From Phallusia mammillata (Eukaryota > Chordata > Ascidiacea > Phlebobranchia > Ascidiidae), in contig QLIY01000070.1 of NCBI GenBank assembly GCA_003260075.1, positions 186,001 through 250,000 on the forward strand: a DNA stretch of 64,000 nt, read 5' to 3'. A program made the position numbers and the translations under genes. Below, one piece after another: positions 1 to 15,000 of this stretch. Positions within the stretch are counted from its first letter, which is position 1. Each line of letters opens with the position of its first letter. Under the pieces are notes generated by a model, which ran no database searches, was not told the DNA's origin, and worked only from the letters and a program-made list of their open reading frames with translations.

Positions 1-75
1 TGTAATGTTGACTTTTAACTATCAATATTTATCATGGCAAACTGTATTGGGATTTTTATGTGTCCTGAATTTCAG

Positions 76-3000
76 GTCTACTGATGCACTGGTTGGTATT
101 TTTAACCTGCTCACAGACAACTTAACAAGTTTGAACAACCTTGGTCAACTGTCAAATGATTTAACAACATTGGCAAACTCTGCCCAGTCTTCAGCATCAC
201 AATTAAACCAATCAGGTATGTTTTTAATCAATAAAGAAATTTATGATTAAAGTTATAGTCAATAAAATTTCAGGACACTGGGTTGTTAAATAATGTGATC
301 AGTTGGTAAATTGAGTGTTTTCTGCTGTAAAAATTTAATGTTCATTTTATGACCACTGAAACAAGTTTTAAAGTTCTTAATTTTGGTGTGACACATCATA
401 AACAAACAGTCTCTTACTTATCCTATTGTTCACAAGAGTTAGTTAATTATTAATATGAGCCCAAACCTTGCATAGTATGTGCCTAGTCATTATTATGGTA
501 TGTTATGTAACAGCAATAAAATTGAGAGAATAAAGCTTTCTTTGTTTTGTGTTCAGTTGTTCTATCATCCATTTTGAACAATCCTTTAACTTACTTTGGT
601 TTCCTTACTGGGCCTCTTGCTTTGACATCAGATATTGCTACAACAGTGGTTAATAGCAATGTGACTTTTTTTCAAGTAAGCTGTCCACAAAGTTACTGCA
701 TGCTCTTTTTCAGCAGTAAACGATACATAAGTTGAAAATTTTGTGTTTAAAATGTGATTGAGTTAATAATTTTTTGTGAACACAGAAATAACAAAAATCA
801 TGGTCTGCGATTAATAAAAAACAGTTCAATCACATGAATTTACAATTTTAGGCCGTCGGTCTTCCAGTAAGCTTAGGCACAAGGACCATTGTGTGCAATG
901 CAACTGCTCTTGACTTCACTCTTCAAATTCCTGCATCAGGTCCTTCCACTGTATCGGATTTGTCAACTGCATTGTGCAGTCTTTCCGACAATGAACTTGC
1001 TCTTCTGTCCAATGTCACTGCTGAAAACTTGGGCGGTGTTAATTCAATTACCAGAAAATTTGCCACACAGGTTGGATAAAGTTTCCAAAATATTCTTCAT
1101 GTAATTTTTAATCTTTTTATTTTTAAATACATTATGTTTTTTTCAGGGAATTACAGTTGTCGACCAGTCAATTTATCAAACTGAGGAGTTTTTGGCGACA
1201 CAAAAGAAGTTAAATGCTGTGCTAGATGAATTTCAAATATTACAGGGTTCATTGCAAAACATTTTAGGCAATAGCGGAGCCCAAGGAATTTCAGCAACTT
1301 CTATTTTGTCAATTATTTTGGGTGTTGATGTGACTTCACCAAATGCAGTCAATGTGAGCACAAGTTTTGCTTTATTTTTTCTTTGTTTTGGATGCTGTTT
1401 GATATTTTTATGTTTCGATTTGTTTTTACTCAGTAAAAAAGTTTTATTTTTATTTTTTTACGTCAAAAGGTTTTGTTTTACAGAATGTGTGTGGACATCC
1501 ACAAAACAAAACCACTGTCATTTCTGGGTTTTTGGATGGATATAATGACAGTACATTGGACTTAAGCTCTATCTTCAATACAACAAACAGGTATGTAACA
1601 TGATATACCTATGGCCCTTAGCAACACAAACATAACAATAACTCCTGTTTTAGGGACAATTCTGCTTTTTGCCAAAACCTAATTGACACATTCCAGAACA
1701 ATTCGGAGTTGGCTATTCTCTGGGACACTGTGAAACCATTGTTACTGGGTAAATGTGTTTTGTTATCAATTTTTGTGTTACAGCAATAAAGTATCACTCT
1801 TTATATTTCTACCCGAATGCATGTATTTAGTTTGTGTAAACTTTCATACAGGCTAATATTCACTGATATAGATTATTTGCAGGTAAAATACCATTTGCTC
1901 CTGACACTCCACTGATTAGGACAATAATCAAACAAGCCAATGCTACATTTGAGTCAATTGCATTCCTAGAGAACATAGGTGAAACATGGCAGTCAACCAA
2001 TGGTCCAGCTTTGTATCAAGAGCTCGAAAGTGGACAGCTTGCAGAATCATTACGAGTAATAGTCCTTACACATAAAAAAGTTTGTTGAAGCAGTACTCAG
2101 ACTTTTCCTATTTTTAGGCAGGTTTGAACAACCCATTGGTTGTTGACATAATTATGTCTCAAACCAACTTATCTGGGGCACAAATTGAACAACTGAAAAC
2201 ATTTCTTTTAAACGATGACAATCCAAATGACAACATTACAACATGGAAGGACACATATAGGCAGATAGATGGACTTGTGGTAATCATAACAAAGGTAGGA
2301 TCCTGTTACCATTTGTGTGGTTCGAAGTGCTGATATCAAATACTGTTTATTATGTTACTGCTTTGTGTTTTCATGTACTTCGCCTTTAAAGCGTATGTGG
2401 CCATACACAAGTCGCTTGAAATCAAACATAGGCTGTTTCCTGATGCTATTGCCCATGTTTTAATATCAATTTTCACATTAAATTTATGCACGTTTTCTGA
2501 CACTTAAAATAATCAGCTGTTGGCATGAGCTGTCACGTTTAGGTGATTAGTCAAATTAGTCATGACAGGACTGTTGTGACGTTATTTTCAGTTTCTGTTC
2601 CTAAGTGTTTTTTGTGGAAATATTTGACCCCATAATAAACTACCAGAAAACATTCATGATAAATAAAATTTCAAACTTCTTATTAAAGACTTTCCTATTT
2701 TTAGTTGCTAGGCTGCTTGGAATTAAATAAATTTGAGGGATTTGACACAGAATATGAGCTTGAGAAACATGCAGTTTCACTTCTAAGCAACAACACTCTA
2801 TGGGGAGGTATGCTCTTTATCTGCTGAAGTAAAGATGCAGAAAAAAACTTTCATTTGACTTTTCCCAGGAATTGTGTTCATCTCCCCAACCACTACTGAT
2901 GTTACTATGCCAGAGGTTGTAAAGTACAAGATTAGACAGGACTCTGGTGCTGTCACCTGGACAACATATATTCAAAGATTGTACGTACTTCCACTTTCAT

Positions 3001-6000
3001 CAGACATGAACATATATTTTACCTGTTGTTGGAATTTTTATAGCATTTTTTACCTGACAAATTATATTTTGCTGCTGTAGCAGTATGGTTGTAGCTAACA
3101 AGAATTATTTAACTTAAAAAATAAGCATTTTTGCTGACTGCGGGGGGGGGGAGAATTTTTATAGCATTTTTTACCTGACAAATTAAATTTTGCTGCTGTA
3201 GCAGTATGGTTGTTGCTAACAAGAATTATTTAACTTAAAAAATAAGCATTTTTGCTGACTGCTACTTCACCAAGAGCTAAACTAAAGGTAACAACCATTT
3301 TTATTGCTGCCGAAATAATTATATTCACTCTTAATTGTTAGCTTTTCTTGCATGATTAAAAAATCACTGTCAATTGGTGTGCAGATAATTTAAAAATTTT
3401 AATTGTCCTAATATTTCTTTCCATTTTTTTTTTGTTTATTTGACATTGCTCAAAATCGGTGTGTGTGTAATTCGGCAGTTTTTGGCGACCTGGTCCTGAA
3501 GCGGGCAGGAGCCGTGTGAGATACTACATTAGTGGCTTTGTCCACCTGCAAGACCTAATGGACTCTGCAATCCTGCACATTTTCGGCAGCAACAGCAGTT
3601 GGGCTGAACAGTTCAACTCTCTTGGCAGTTACCTACAGGTTATGCCATATCCTTGCTATACAAGAGACAGGTGATTTTCCAGCCGTATAGCAGAAATTAT
3701 TTCCATTCTCGCAGCCAACCACCAACAACATGGCATTCATGGAAACGATTTCTGCTATGGCTATACCTTTTTCTGGTTTTAAAATACTTTTTGGTGACAG
3801 CTATTGGATTCCTGGGGCCTATGATGATCCCACATCGATTATTATGGGTTACTATAATGGAGGTTATCTTTTCCTACAAGATTTAATCGAAAATAGCATC
3901 ATTCGCATTGTTACTGGGGCCAACAGCAGTTCCAACTACTCAGGAGCATACATGCAACAGTTTCCCTATCCTTGTTATACATATGATGAGTAAGAGAGGG
4001 CATGTGTGTTTGCGCAATCACATGCGGATAATTTTGTGAACCTGAATCTTTAAACTATCATCTTTGGGAAAACAAAACTTAATTGTTGTATCAAAGTCTG
4101 AAAGTTAAGACCCAAATTATTTGTTTTACCAGCAAATTGACAAAGCGAGCTTCTTTCCATCCTGTCAAACACTTCCAATTGCTAACTCTTGATATGCCTG
4201 TAATTATTCATCGTGTGTCAACCATTGTCATATCATATGATGTATAACTGGGTGTTGTGTTGAAGTACTATAAAGCTTTGTAAAATGCAAGATACATGTC
4301 ATCTTGCATGTATAATAATTATCTTGTATTTAAATGTTGTGTTGGGTAATTCCAATGAAGAAATAATAATATTTGGTCCAAACTGAATTGTTCATCTAGG
4401 TTTTTGGAATATCTATCCTCACTTTTATCCCTGATTATGACTCTAGCATGGATTTACTCTGTTTGCATAATCATCAAAAACATTGTTTACGAAAAGGAAC
4501 AAAGGCTGAAAGAGGTACTTTAACAGTTTAATACTACAAACTATATTGTAATGTATTTGACAGTGGAAGAAAAGTCGAAAATGATTTTTTTACAGGTCAT
4601 GAAAATGATGGGTTTGAGCAATGGTGTACATTGGGTAGCATGGTTCATCAATTCCTTCTTAATCATGTTTGTGTCGATTGTTCTAATGGTGATTATACTC
4701 AAGGTAAAACATGTTATTACATTTGCCCTGATTTATTTCAAAATGCTGAAACTTCTACTGCTTTAACAGGCAGGAGCAATTACACCGTTCAGCAACATGT
4801 TCATTATCCTCATGTGGCTGTGCTGTTTTGCATTTGCGACCATTGCTCAGTGTTTTCTCATTAGCTGTTTTTTCTCAAAGTAGGTATCAGTTGGTACATC
4901 ATTTTTACGTACAAACTTGACTTATAGTCGTGCACTATTTTAGAGCAAACCTGGCAGCTGCTTGTGGTGGCATTATCTATTTTCTACTTTACATTCCATA
5001 CAACATGGTGATAGCTTGGGATGATGAAATGACATTGGCAACAAAAATTGTGGCTGTAAGTTAAAATTCTATTTTTATTATTTTCTTTTAATTTTGTCTG
5101 TGAAAAAATGGAGGTATACACTTGTAATGTTCGAGGGGGGGGGGTGCTTGGGATGATGAAATGACATTGGCAACCAAAATTGTGGCTGTAAGTTAAAATT
5201 CTATTTTTATTATTTTCTTCTAATTTTGTCTGTGAAAAAATGGAGGTATACACTTGTAGTGTTCGAGAGCACCAGAATCTTGGTAAACTTAAATTCTACT
5301 GGGAGATTTGAATGAAAACATTTTTTTATCCAGTGTCTTCTATCAAACATTGCTTTTGGCTACGGAGCTGGGTACATCTCAGAATATGAAATGTCAGGTG
5401 ATGGAGTACAATTTAGCAACTGGGGTAGCAGTCCAGACCCCAATGACCAACTCAACTTTGCCATCACTCTCATTATGATGCTGGTTGACGCCGCACTTTA
5501 TTTCATGCTTACCTGGTGTGTAAAAGTTTGACCAATTTGGAAACTATGTATTTTTTTCACCATAAAGGGTAATATGTTCAGACAGTGCATGCATTATTAC
5601 ACAGTATAGTCAGGTTACCAATATACAGTAAAGAATCCGGATCTTCTCTAATTCGGACAAAACATTTGCAATGTGGTAAGGCTTTAACTAATCGACATCC
5701 GTTAATCCCGATCTTTACGTAATCCAGACATTGTTTTGGTTCAAACGGGATTAAGGTTTTTATATGTATTAATCATTTTCAAGCAAACGTAATCTTAAAG
5801 CTGTGTAACTTATAAATAAATTACTTTTATGTTTTAGGTATATAGAGAACGTCTTCCCTGGCAAATACGGTGTTCCCAGGCCGTGGTACTTCTTTGCTAC
5901 TCGCTCATATTGGTGTGGAAGTAAACCCAAGAAATACCGACGTCACAGCGAATCACCTGTAGCCGATGTTATCAGCCTTAACGTAAACCTTGAACCCGAG

Positions 6001-9000
6001 CCATCTAACTTGCAGCTTGGCGTTGCCGTTCACAATATCAGAAAAGTTTACAGGTACAGTTGAACTGGGTCTAGATGGGTACTATGCAAAGCACGAGGGT
6101 TTGTTTACACAATAGTGTTGTGGGATGTTGCGAGAAATGCCGCGTCATTATGCCCGTATTAGCAAAAACGATCTTTTACTCACGCTTTGCGGATTTCCTA
6201 ACAAGCTTCGTGCATGTCCTTAAATCTTGCAACTATACTGAACAGTTTTTGTTACAAAGCTTATTGAAAAACCTATTTATGTATTGTGGAACACCATACA
6301 CGGATCGATTCATAATTTAATGACGAATATAATGGCTCAAATATATGTGTGACGATTGCATTAGCATTCGCCGAAACATGTCACTTTTTTGTCTATTTGG
6401 GCCGTTAAATGCGTCATTAAACAACTTATGTGTGAAGTGAAAAGTGAAAACTGCATCAAAACACATGATCATTACAGACTTCGGTCCCAACGGTTTTTCC
6501 GTCGATTTTTTTTATAAAATTTATGTTTTACTTCAGCAATGGTAAAGTGGCCGTCGACGACTTGTCTTTGAATTTCTACGAGGACCAAATCACGTCTTTC
6601 CTCGGCCACAATGGAGCCGGAAAAACAACCACAATGTCCATGTTGACTGGACTCTTTACCCCAACATCTGGTACAGCGTACGTTTACGGAAATGACATTT
6701 GTACAGAAATGGATTCGATCCGAAGTCAGCTTGGTTTCTGTCCCCAGCATAACGTTCTGTTCGGAGAGTAAGTGAAAGCTTTTTACGCCTAAAGGTATAG
6801 CAGCTTATAATATTGCTTGTTTAATATTAATCTCACTTGACACCTGGCCTGATCTTCCGCTAAATTTAAGTCACTGTTCTTGGAATTGCTTTAGGCCAGC
6901 AGTCATTGTTTCGCTTCGTCATTTATCAGCCAAGACTGGTATTTAGTTATGTTTGCGTAAGATTGAGATTTCATTATCTGTGACTATCGGTAGCGTTACG
7001 GAATATTTCTTAATAAGTTGCTCTTTTCATTTCCTTTCAATAATCCTGATATTGCCAGAATTAGGACCTAATTAGAAGGATTTGCGTTGCTGATACCACT
7101 GTAATCTATTTTTAACTCTTGAAACAGTGACTGTATCTCATATTTAAGTTAAGTGTACAACATCTACAAATATTAACAAACAATACGTATGTATGCTATC
7201 ATTCAAAACATTTCATATTATAAAATTCTCATCATTAGCTCATAAACCTTTAAAAATGTTTAAAATTACAAATTAGTGTAATCCATTCCTTACATTTTAC
7301 ACAGTTGTTGTTTCCAAAATTTTCATCTCATTTTTTGGACTTAAAACCAAATACATTAACAGCCTTACAGTCCAAGAGCACCTGGAACTGTATTCCGGTT
7401 TGAAGGACTCTAAAGGTGGCAAAAAAGAGATCGAGCAAATGTTGAAGGACGTCGGGTTACCGCACAAGAAGAACGAAGTATCACGTCACTTGTCCGGTGG
7501 AATGAAAAGGAAACTATCTGTAGCTGTTGCATTTGTGGGTGGATCCAAATGCGTCATTCTCGATGAACCCACAGCCGGTGGGTTACTGTGTTAATATGTT
7601 GTTGTTGTTTTGTTTGCTGGTCGTAAACATGTTTACTTGACTGTGGCGTATTACTATTTTGACTTTAATTGCAAGAATTGGAGAAAACCTTGCATATTCC
7701 GGGAGACACTTTCCACTGTATTTTATCAATTTACTTTAATATCACCCGTTAGTGTTTAGCTAAGGTAAACATACAAACATACTGGTATCGGCCCTGAAGC
7801 CTTCATGCAGACCAACGATCACGGCATACTCATTTATAAATCATAGTACGCCAGCCCCATTCACTGTGTCATCCCGAATCAAGCCGGTTTCCAAAGCATT
7901 CCCATATTGCAAAGCATCGGCTTGAAAAATTTAGCCTGCGATGGGATTCCAATTTCCAACTTACGACAGGAATCTGTTTCGGGACTCGTCGCAATGAGGT
8001 TCAGTGATGAACCCGTCAAGTCGCAATGAGGTTCAGTGATGAACCCGTCGAAAGTTAAATCACAATGACCGATAGTGTTTAAAACGCTTTTCCGCCCACA
8101 TAATGACATATTTCCACCTATTTAAAGTTGATTAAAAATATTGCTTTATTGGTGATAAGAATAAATGGAAAAGCAGCTGCATGGAAAAGTCAATGGAATG
8201 ATTTGCTTCACAGGTGTTGATCCTTACGCCCGTCGTGGAATATGGGATTTGTTGCTCGCTTATAGAAAGAACCGAACTATTATCCTTTCCACACATCACA
8301 TGGACGAAGCTGACTTGCTTGGGGACAGGATTGCCATTATATCGCATGTAAGTGTCAAAACACCAAAAACTGCATACTTTTACAAAAACTGAGCAAAATG
8401 TCAAGCGTAGACTAAAACGTCTAAAAAGTCAGTGGTGGTGTTAACAACATAATTCAAACTTTCGCCTTGCGATGGTGCCCGATAAAAGCCTAGCTAAAAA
8501 GTCAAAAGTTTTAAACCTAAACCAACACGTTTTTGCAGGGAAAACTCAAATGTTGTGGATCCTCAATTTTCCTCAAGAGCAGCTACGGTGTCGGTTATTA
8601 CTTAACGTTGGTGAAAAATGAACCTGACGCATACACGAATCCAAATACACTGATGGACGTCGACAACAAGTCATCAGTGCAAAGCCTCAAAGTACGTCAA
8701 ATATCGCACTGAAAGTCGTGACCGTAAATAAGCGAAATGGCCACATTTTAATGCGAAACCAAAACTTCTGACCCGCGCATAACGGGCTTTTATACGTACG
8801 AGCTTTAACAAACTACGAAACATGGAAATTTAAGAGCCTTGTTAGTGTAACGGACATTCGTCATTGTCAAATCTAAATAAAAAATCAACAAAAGAGAAAA
8901 TAAAATTTCGGGAAAAAAACTATGCTCAGCGAATTAGTGTCATACTGTATAACTGTGACGTCGCAATGCATTTTTTCGTCTCGATTTTGTGCCATACAAC

Positions 9001-12000
9001 TATGTTAAGCAAATGTTTGTCATATCATATATATGTGACGTCACAATGCATTGTTACGTCACGATTTTGTTCCATACAACTTTTATGCGTCTAACATGTG
9101 AATCACGTGCTGTTAGGCTTCCGACGAAGGATTTGAGTCGCTACCGACGGACAAGTCCTCTTCATCGTCGATCGATGCAACTTCTTCGTCTGGGGGGGGG
9201 GACAACGTTTATGCGTCTAACATGTGAATCACGTGTTGTTAGGCTTCCGACGAAGGATTTGAGTCGCTTCCGACGGACAAGTCCTCTTCATCGTCGATCG
9301 ATGCAACTTCTTCGTCTAGTATTTTAACCTCGACACCCACCAATCCCACTAGCGACCTGCTATATGACGTCACTCCTGATGTCACCATCACAAAGTACAT
9401 GCCGCCGATCACGGGTATGCTGCAGAGGTTATTGTTGTATTCTCACGTTTATAATGGTGCTTTGAATGAGAAACCGTACTACTTGGAAATTTAATGCAAA
9501 GTGTTGGATAACAATAAAGTATAAAAGAATCAGCTGAACAATAGGACAATAGAAAGCATCAGATACGAATTACGGGCCCCTTTCCTATAGGGGACACGTA
9601 TTGTTTTCGTTGTATTTTTTGATTTATGTTTTTTTTCTGCCTTACGCTGGTTGGTTGCACCCGTTTGAGCGTTGCAAAGAGAGAATGCTTCGAACTTTTT
9701 TTGAATTTACACAACTCATCGTTATAAAGTTGTCTATAAAAGTTAATCAAACCCAAATTTTGACCCCGTTTAACCAAAGGGTTTACCCTCTGGCCCCGAC
9801 GTAACTAAAAGTGCGTGTATTTTTCAGTACAAAATGTTTTAAACTGCTTCCGAAGTTTTTTAATGGCCGTGTTGGTAATTATAGAACAGAGTGTCCAGTT
9901 TTCAATGGGAACAGGCATAACGCTCTTGCAAATTGTTTTCATAAACGTCACGCGAGGAATGTAAAACGAAACTGCCTGAAACGAATATTGCGGGCTAGAC
10001 GGATCACTTTTATCTTTAAGCCATGTGTCTCTAGACTGCTTTTATTTCCCACTTTACAGACGGCGGTTTTGGCGAGTACTCTCGACTTGTTCTGGATATC
10101 ATACCAAGCGCTAAACTCCATGAACAGGACGCACGAGAGGTGACGTTTGTTCTGCCTTATGCAGCCCTTAACGAAGGATGGTAAGTTACATTCTAAGATC
10201 AGATCAAATTGGCCAAAAGAAAGTTTGGCTTATCAATTAGGCACATTAAATTTTCATGTTTTGTATATTATTTGCAAAGTATTCAATTTTTTATGCAAAA
10301 ATGTAAAAACTAACATTGTATATCAAACAGCTTTTAACATGAACAAGTCAACGTGTCTAGGGCCTCATTAAAATGCTGTATCCTGCTTGTCGTTGTTGCG
10401 AAATATCAGTGCTAAGCCAGGGGGGGGGGTCAGATCAAATTGGCCAAAAGAAAGTTTGGCTTATACCAGCTAGGCACATTAAATTTTCGTGTTTTGTATA
10501 TTATTTGCAAAGTGTTCAATTTTTATGCAAAAATGTAAAAACTAACATTGTTTATCAAACAGCTTTTATCATCAACAAGTCAACGTGTCTAGGGCCTTAT
10601 TATAATGCTGTATCCTGCTTGTCGTTGTTGCGAAATATCAGTGCTAAGCCAGGGGGGGGGGGCCTATATATTTACTAAATTTTCCAAGGGTCATTTGTAT
10701 ATAACATACACCATTTCACCACTTGAACTTAAACTTGCAAAATTCAGCACATTGTTTTGACCCCAGGTGGTATTGGGGGGGGGGTAATCGAATTTCATGC
10801 CCCTTTTGCTACCGGTAACTTACTAGCGTAAAACATTTTGCACTTGTCGTCTAACGTGAAAATCCAGTAAGCGGTGCCAACCGATTTTCCGATCTTATCA
10901 TCATTTTACCTGCCGATGTAGATCTATTGTCACTCACGTCAAACATCTATATTGCTTAACCATTTACGGTACCTATATATTTACTAAATTTTCCAAGGGT
11001 CATTTGTTTATAACATACACCATTTCACCACTTGGACTTAAACTTGCAAAATTCAGCACATTGTTTTGACCCCAGGTGGTATTTTGCCTTTTCAGCTATG
11101 CCAAGCTATTTTCGGTGTTGGATCGTCACGGGATCGGGTACGGACTGACAGACACGAGCCTCGAGGAAATATTTCTCGCCGTTGCTGAGGAGAGCAAAGA
11201 CGAGGGGAAAGACGAAAACCTGGCATGTAAGTTACTGAAAGTGAGCTTTTCACACTCTGCGCATTGTTGTGAAAACAAACTTGGCACACTTTTCATATGG
11301 ACTGACCACCATTTGTAGATGTTGTATTGTTAAAAAGAACGACCATACTAAAGCTATGTAGACTTTAGAGCAGTGGTTCTCAAACTTTTTTATTGTCGGG
11401 GCCAAATGGTATTTTTTTAAGTGTGTAGGGAGCCGCAAAACAACGAAACCTTGAGAAAATCACTAAAGATTATTACTTTGGTAGCTAAAATAGCAATGTT
11501 TGATGGTTTTCTGAGGTCTGGTGCGAGCCGCAAATAAGTAGTTGGGAGCCGCATGCGGCCCCGAAAACCGAGTTTGAGAACCACTGCTTTAGAGTAGTTA
11601 GTGTGGTGTTCGCAGATTTTGTTTTTGTGTAAAAAAAAGTACATGTATACATACAGTAGAACAAAAATACTATTATTATATTATTACACTATTTTATTAC
11701 ATACATACCGCACAGCAACTGTATCAAACAGAAATGTGGTCTTATGGAGTGAAGCTGTTTTCAAAAATGTTAGAAAATTTTCTGCGCTTTCTCACATTGT
11801 TGGCGTTTATTAAACTATCTCCTTTGTTATTGGTAGGTTGTTGCTGTTTTCCAAGTAAACGGAGAACGAGCGTTGAACCCAACAACGAATCGAGCACTGA
11901 GTTTCAAGCTCGCAGAGGATCTGGCAGGAGACGAAAACGACCACGTATGTTTAATAAAAAAAACCTCGTGCATTTTTTTCTGGTGTCGCTTCTAATCAGG

Positions 12001-15000
12001 GTGCTTGTAATTTTTTCACTTGCGAACTTATTTCTCCACAGGTTTGAAGCTGCCTGATTGTTGCTATCCTAACCTCGGTGCGTATGCAATAACAAAAATG
12101 TTTACTTGCGTTTGTCATGGGGAAAATAATGTAAAATGTTTTGTCCTGTGCCCAAAAATCTGATTTAAGTCCCCTTTTGGGTTATAAATCAGGATTTTTG
12201 TATGTCGGTCACACTGCATGCTCGTTTACATTTTACAACTGCCCCCAAGTATACGAATTAGATTACCTGAAATTGCATAACCGCTGATAAAACGTACATT
12301 AATTATAGTGGCCTATCTGTGGCAAAACTTTTTTGTTAGTTTTCAAACTGAATGCATGGAGGGCAACCGACATAAAATAAATATAAACAATACCTTTGGG
12401 GTTTATGCAAAAATACGATGTGCACAATTTATCTTAATAAAAATATTGATGTCGAAAAGTATGTCCATAACTCAGCTAAATCAAAATACGAGATTGTAGC
12501 AACCCCACTACACTAGTTTTGCATTGGAGCCCAATGGTTTTATCTTACCCGCCCATAGTGTTGAAATACGCAAGCCCTATTATAGAACGAACAAACGTAA
12601 CTTGAACTCAACAGTGTGTAATTTTGATGTGGTGTTATGCTTGGTGTGATATAATTCACTCTCGATTAACACTTTTGCATGTTGTGTTATATCATCAGAG
12701 ATGGATTCCCTTCCCTACTCCAGAATAGGTGGGTGATTAATTTGCATGCTCAATCACATTATATATGATGTGTAAAGAAAATATATAGCAAAGTTCGCCC
12801 GCGCTTGTGTTTGTGGTAAACCATATTAAGCGGTTACCCTACATTGTCTTCTCAAGAACATTACTTTGCTACATAGCCGATTTTCGATGTCCGCATTTCA
12901 TAAAAATGTGCTTAATGCATTGAACAAACAGGTCATACCTCTTCGCTATTCCCTAAGTTTTCGCCGGTGTATTTTCATTTTTTTAATTGTACACAGCTTT
13001 CATCGTTAGCTTCAGGCATTATGCCTTTTTGGTATATTTTCGGGGGGGGGGGCCTATATAGCCAATTTTCGATGTCCGCATTTCATAAAATTGTGCTTAA
13101 TGCATTGAACAAACAGGTCATACCTCTTCGCTATTCCCAAGTTTTCGCCGGTGTATTTTCATTTTTTTAATTGTACATAGCTTTCATCGTTAGCTTCAGG
13201 CATTATGCCTTTTTGGTATATTTTCGCATGTTTGTTTAGACATATTCCGCCGTAATTAATCATAATTTAATTACAAAAAATGACACGTGGAAAAGAAAAT
13301 TTTCGCACGAAATTGTGACATAAATATGACATGAAACGTGGAGTAATGCTCGTTTTTTGAATGGTTAGCATCTGTATTTGCGGAAAGGAAGTTGCATCTC
13401 TTTGTTGTTTTATTCACAAAGATGTAAATACGAAATCACAAAATATTTCGCAAGAATATATTGCTGGTATTTTCATGCTTAGAAAATTTTAAATCGTAAA
13501 TGTACCCACCCTGTATTCATTTTTCATGATAACAATTCCTTTGCACATTGTAACAACCAGATACAGCTTCCCACACGTCACTGAACACGATTGAAACGAC
13601 AGGCGAAACCGACGTTGACGAATTCGGCGACGGATCTCAAGGGCGCGGCTCGTATCAAGTCAGTGGCAACAAACTGGTTCTGCAGCAGTTCCGGGCTCTC
13701 TTCATTAAGCGATTTCATCATGCCAGGTGCATAACCTCTCATTTGGTTGAAATTAAATGCACGTGAAATGCTTTTAACGTGCTTGCTCCATTTGCAGGCG
13801 AAACGGGAAAGGCTTTGTGGCTTCAGTGATCGTGCCAGCGGTGTTCGTAGCGCTTGCCTTGGCCTTTGCGCTAATTATACCAGGCTACAAGAACCTGCCG
13901 CCCTTGGAATTGCAACCGTGGATGTACGGGGACTCCAATACATTTTACAGGTAACAAAAATAATTGTGTATTTGAATGTATTAAATTGTGGTGTAAGCAA
14001 CATACCAACAGTTTAAAGTTGTTTTTGGAATTAGCAATACAAAGTCCGACTGATGAATAGTCCGTGACGTACCAACTTCCGCTGCAGCAGTTATGACGTC
14101 AGAGTTGGCGTGCGTCATTTTCAGTGGGGGTACAGCGCTGTATAGACCAGCGCTAATGTGTTGTGTAATAATCACCGAGCACATATCAAATATGCCAATT
14201 TTATGATCTTTCCCTGCGCCTACAAATTACAGTAACAAAACTGGAGTTTCGTAGAAAATGTAACCAAATGTAACATACTTTAAAATGGACTCGAGATGGA
14301 AATGTGTGCTTTGTTTTCCAGTTTGGATGACTTGAACAGTTCAATGTCAGTTGCAGCGAGCGAAGCACTGCTGGACAAACCTGGCATAGGAATGCGTTGC
14401 GTAAAAAACTACACTGTGACCAACTACGACAAAACACTTGTGTACTGCAATAACCCAGGAAGTATGCACAACTGTTCATCCCAAGTATAATCACAATACT
14501 AATCTAACATACCAACTGCTTTTGTAGATCAAACTTGGTCACTCGACGACTCGATTCGAGGTCACAGTCAGTTGCTGGACTCCAATGAAACCTTGACTTG
14601 CACTTGCACGGGCAAAGAAACGCGCGTTTTGCTGGCAGGTAAACTTGATAAGTTATTTTATTTTAAAATAGTTATTTTTTGTATAATGCCAAGCTGTAAA
14701 GAAATGTAAATTCAAGAACGACTGATCTTTACAGCACTGGTTAAGCTTTTCTCACATTTTACGCTAATAATAGCTATATACACATTGTTGTGTTTACGCC
14801 ACATACAAGTTAAGTTATCTGGTATTTATGCTTTAATTAGGTTCTTAGTCCGTGTCTAGAGTTCTTGGGCTTTATCTTGTATTTGTTATTTATTTTACGC
14901 GAAATACTGTACCACGTTGTATTAAATATACGTTTTGTTTGGTATGTGTTGTCACAAATTCAAGATTATCTTTCAGAATGTCCCGTGGGTGCTGGTGGCG

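Noticed and set aside
9117..9191. Second exon 25 in copy A
   Set aside because: Nearly identical, truncated at a G run, no donor; gap-associated duplicate.
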